Below are positions 61,002 through 64,000 of a stretch of DNA of 64,000 nt, in pieces. The first letter of the stretch is position 1. Every line of letters starts with the position of its first letter. Both the position numbers and the translations under genes were made by a program. This stretch comes from Tetragonia tetragonoides (Eukaryota > Streptophyta > Magnoliopsida > Caryophyllales > Aizoaceae), in contig CM076141.1 of NCBI GenBank assembly GCA_038025085.1, positions 11,782,001 through 11,846,000 of the forward strand, given 5' to 3'. The notes under the pieces were generated by a model. That model saw nothing but the letters and a program-made list of their open reading frames with translations, ran no database searches and was not told the DNA's origin.

Positions 61002-63105
61002 ATGGCTCCGCAACAATGTCAGGTCTGCTGTGAAGCAAAATCCAAGTACAAATGTCCAGCATGCCTTGTACCATAGTGAGCACTCACCCTCCCACCGTTG
61101 TTGCTGCTATTTCTTCTTCTTTGATCTATTAGTTCTTGATGGTTTATTTGATGGTGTTTGATAGCTACATGTTCTTGATTGCAGTTGTTCCCTTAGCTGT
61201 TTCAAGAAGCATAAAGGTACGACAGCTGTCTCCAAAGTTTCCGACTTTAATGTAGAAGCTAAAACAATGCTATCGAGATTTTAGAAAATGTATCTAGTTC
61301 AGCACCTCTCTCTTGCTTACATGACTTGGTATTGAGCTACCTGACAAATCGATACAATGCATTCTTAGACAAAGAAGTGTACATCACAGACCTGAAAGCT
61401 TATGTGGTAAATATTTGTTTGGTATTTAACTAATCTTATACGGCTAATACAAGCTTATTTTAACAAGACAGAAACTCCATGTGCTACTCCTAAGCCAATG
61501 TCGTCTTATGAAGAAACGAGTAAGAAACTATATCCCCTTGTAAATTTCTTGTATAAATCTCTTATTTTAGAGTATCATGGTTGTTAATTGTTACACTGTT
61601 GATATTGCTTGTGTTTTATTTCTCTGCGCAGAAAAGTCTTGTCCTGTGCCAGTATCCAGTGAAGAAAAACCAGGTAGGAGCATGTCAACCTTGTCAAGAT
61701 CCTCTAGTTGGTCATCGATATAGATCTGTATCTATTTCAACCTTGTCAACATCCTCTAATTGGTCATCGATATAGATCTGTATCTATAAATTTCTTTCTT
61801 TGTTACTTTTTCCTCTACAACAGAAGTATGTATGGTTTCAATTGCAGTATTTCACAGCAATGTCGATCTACAGACTAGCTTGCTAAAACAATTCCAAAAC
61901 CTCTCCTAGGGGTACTTTAGAATTATGACCCAACAAGATGGTTACTTTTATGTGTTCTGTGAAGGCTATCACCAGAATCGTAGGAAGCACATAGTTATCA
62001 TCATATATTAGTGAAATTTGCTTTTGTTATGCTTGTGCATCATTGTGAAATAATTTTATGAACATGAAATCCCAGTTTTCAGTTCAATAGTAATGTCAAT
62101 TCCGATTACAAATTTACTATTGTTGATTGATTTCTATTTCTCTTGCCTTTGGCCAACAGTAATCCCTGCTTCCCTCGCTGAACGACCAATATATGTTGAA
62201 GAACCAAGTCAGGTGTTGGAAATGGCTCAGCTTGAATCTCTAGGTGTGAGTTTTACTCAGTTTAAGTGCTACACTTTCCATCAACTTCTTCAGCAATATT
62301 AAGTATATATAGAGTTTTGAAGACAACGATTTATGTGTGATCTTCTTTTTCAGTGACATTTTCTTTCCTCTACCTCCTCACAAATGAACACAAAGATACA
62401 ATATATCATAGTATGCATTTAAAGCTGTCAAGCTTACCAAGAATCTTAAAAAGATATTAAGCTAAAGTGAAACTTTGTTTAGTGCTGTTTTCTATATTCT
62501 TGTTGGAGATGGTTCTGATCAAACTATATCTGATAAGAAAACAGAAGAAAATACATTGTTTCTTCTCTTGGTAGGTATCAGATATGTTAAAATTGGAATC
62601 TTATGCGCCATCCAGAATGAGAGGTTGAGATAAGTTTTAGATACTTCTTATATGCTTTGCTTCTTTATATTCTGCATCCATGACTCCAACTTCTTCCCAC
62701 TGTGACATTTTTGGAATTATGGAAGAAAAAATTGGGATGTAGGACAATTGAGCATAGTAATTCTTCTACAGCCCCCCTGTCATATAATTTGCAACTATGA
62801 TATTGACAAGCACTCTGCTCTCTGGAATATACTCAATCGATGTGTTCGTTGTTGTAGCTGCTTCATCTGAAATTAGAGATGCTCTGAAGAATGAAGACCT
62901 GCAGAAACTCATTCGTGCTATAGATAATTCTCCAAATGCAGAGGAAGTGAGTACAAAATTTAAGTTTCGTGAGTGATTTTGAAATTTTCCTTTTTATACC
63001 CCCAAAACAGGAATCAGCTAATGTGTTGCATCTCAATGTCAGGAACTTGAAAACGCTCTGGGAGTGGAAGTGTTCAGCATATTCACTGATAAGGTGGTGT
63101 CATAA
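61002..63105 (+). CDS. HIT-type zinc finger protein (ZNHIT3/Hit1-like), seven exons
   Basis: Exons: 61002-61075, 61185-61216, 61472-61519, 61632-61673, 62160-62243, 62858-62946, 63043-63105; all introns are GT-AG and the frame is continuous, giving 143 residues. The N-terminal zf-HIT domain is complete: Cys6-x2-Cys9, Cys18-x2-Cys21, Cys26-x3-Cys30, His34 and Cys39. A short acidic linker follows, then a C-terminal helical region (ASSEIRDALKNEDLQKLIRA...) as in ZNHIT3 relatives. In this family the protein helps assemble box C/D snoRNPs with NUFIP/Rsa1-type partners in the nucleus. That function is inferred from the family. A 5' UTR intron (gtaagtg at about 60444 to gtgcag at about 60929) is possible. 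It is divergent from RPT2, with starts 1.2 kb apart. Confidence 0.88.
61684..61790 (+). repeat. About 53-bp tandem duplication in HIT intron 4
   Basis: tcaaccttgtcaasatcctc...ggtcatcgatatagatctgt occurs twice with two substitutions, 10 bases inside the intron from the splice donor. Confidence 0.8.
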
Positions 63106-64000
63106 GTACACATTCCTTCCCTTTAAAAGCTGATCTCTGTTAAGAGTCTGTGAATTATGGTCCCTCCCCACTTTAAATTTACCATTTCAATGTTGTGAGC
63201 CACCAAAACTGCGTATCTAATGCTTTGGTTGCTGACATTCCAGGTCTTGTCCGCTAAAAATTTGTAGGGAATGTCAGCCGCAACTGTCTGTGCAGTCCTG
63301 CAGGAATTAGAGATGGATTTTCTCGCTCCAGCAAATTTTTGTGTGAGGCACATTTCTTTCATTTAGCATGTGATAATTATCAAGTAGTCGTTCTGTGGGA
63401 TTAGTTACTATGTTGAACAGTCAACAAACGAACAATTTGGTTCGAATTAGTTGGAAAAAGCTGTATTGAACGCGAAGGAGCTTATTGAGGATCCAATAGA
63501 TGTGTAGCAAAAATTCCTGAACTCCATCTATATTAATTCTAAGCTTTCACCTTTTACTTGGTAGAGTGCAATGCGATCAGTAGAAAGTCGTTAATTTTGT
63601 GTTCTACTGATTGCATTATATATGCATTTTTTGTTGCACTCTACCAAACAACGGGGCAGTCGACAAGAGGCACTACATTTACATGGAATTCTTAATTACA
63701 TGTTAGTATTTGTGTCTAAGGTTCTCACTGTTGCTGTTCCGCCAATTGAAAGCGACTAAAGCTCCGGAAAATGAACGTGTCCTCATGCTACAAAACTTTG
63801 CAGGCAATTGCCTTCAGTAAGCTTTTTGCCCAAAATTTCAGCCTGCAACCCAAAAAGCTGTAAGTTTTTTTGCCACCCTCTAACCATATCAAATAATTAA
63901 GGAAGAACATAATGAAATGCCAATCAGAGAATTCCCCTTTTAACAACAAAATTGAGGAACCAAGGTAGCAGCAGACCAGCAGTAACAGGAAACACCATTT
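63106..64000. other. HIT gene 3' region with a foldback sequence
   Basis: A hairpin lies at 63558-63647: ttggtagagtgcaa pairs perfectly with ttgcactctaccaa, and an inner 14-bp stem has one mismatch. No further gene is recognised before the window ends. Confidence 0.5.

Overview
The window is nuclear DNA of a flowering plant. It has spliced genes with GT-AG introns, plant-type LINEs carrying a DUF4283 ORF1 and an RNase H tail, TRIM, Helitron and MITE repeats, and an ABI3-type seed transcription factor. It reads as an AT-rich eudicot genome. The species cannot be fixed from the sequence alone.

Layout. Positions 1-2097 hold the 3' part of a decayed LINE. Positions 2281-8580 hold a near full-length LINE with a perfect 18-bp target-site duplication. 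Positions 8.6-36.8 kb contain no host gene that I can support. This stretch is a mosaic of nested transposons: a MULE-like element with a GC-rich insert (10015-10880), an array of about 350-bp head-to-tail Helitron-type units (about 13.97-21.41 kb) interrupted by two LINE pieces and a 1.08-kb terminal-inverted-repeat element, a Stowaway-like MITE (24835-25186), a four-LTR TRIM array (26.5-27.9 kb), a 318-bp tandem repeat (32.1-33.5 kb) and another MITE followed by a LINE stub (34.6-35.5 kb).

Host genes cluster in the right half. ABI3 (37669-41591, +) is a complete six-exon gene. Two paralogous defensin-like genes (43027-43581 and 45635-46158, both -) are followed by a decayed third copy near 47.2 kb. 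A secreted glycine-rich protein gene (49493-50002, +) has a broken relative at 51798-52155. A six-exon gene for proteasome ATPase subunit RPT2 (55077-59780, -) carries two single-base coding indels. It is divergent from a seven-exon HIT zinc-finger gene (61002-63105, +).

The genes do not form a pathway. ABI3 is a seed and ABA regulator, the defensin-like and glycine-rich proteins are secreted, and RPT2 and the HIT protein are housekeeping. The most informative biology is in the repeats: several nested insertions can be ordered in time by their target-site duplications, Helitron-type termini sit beside long (TA)n tracts, and the premature stops inside the full-length LINE all fall at apparent Trp codons.
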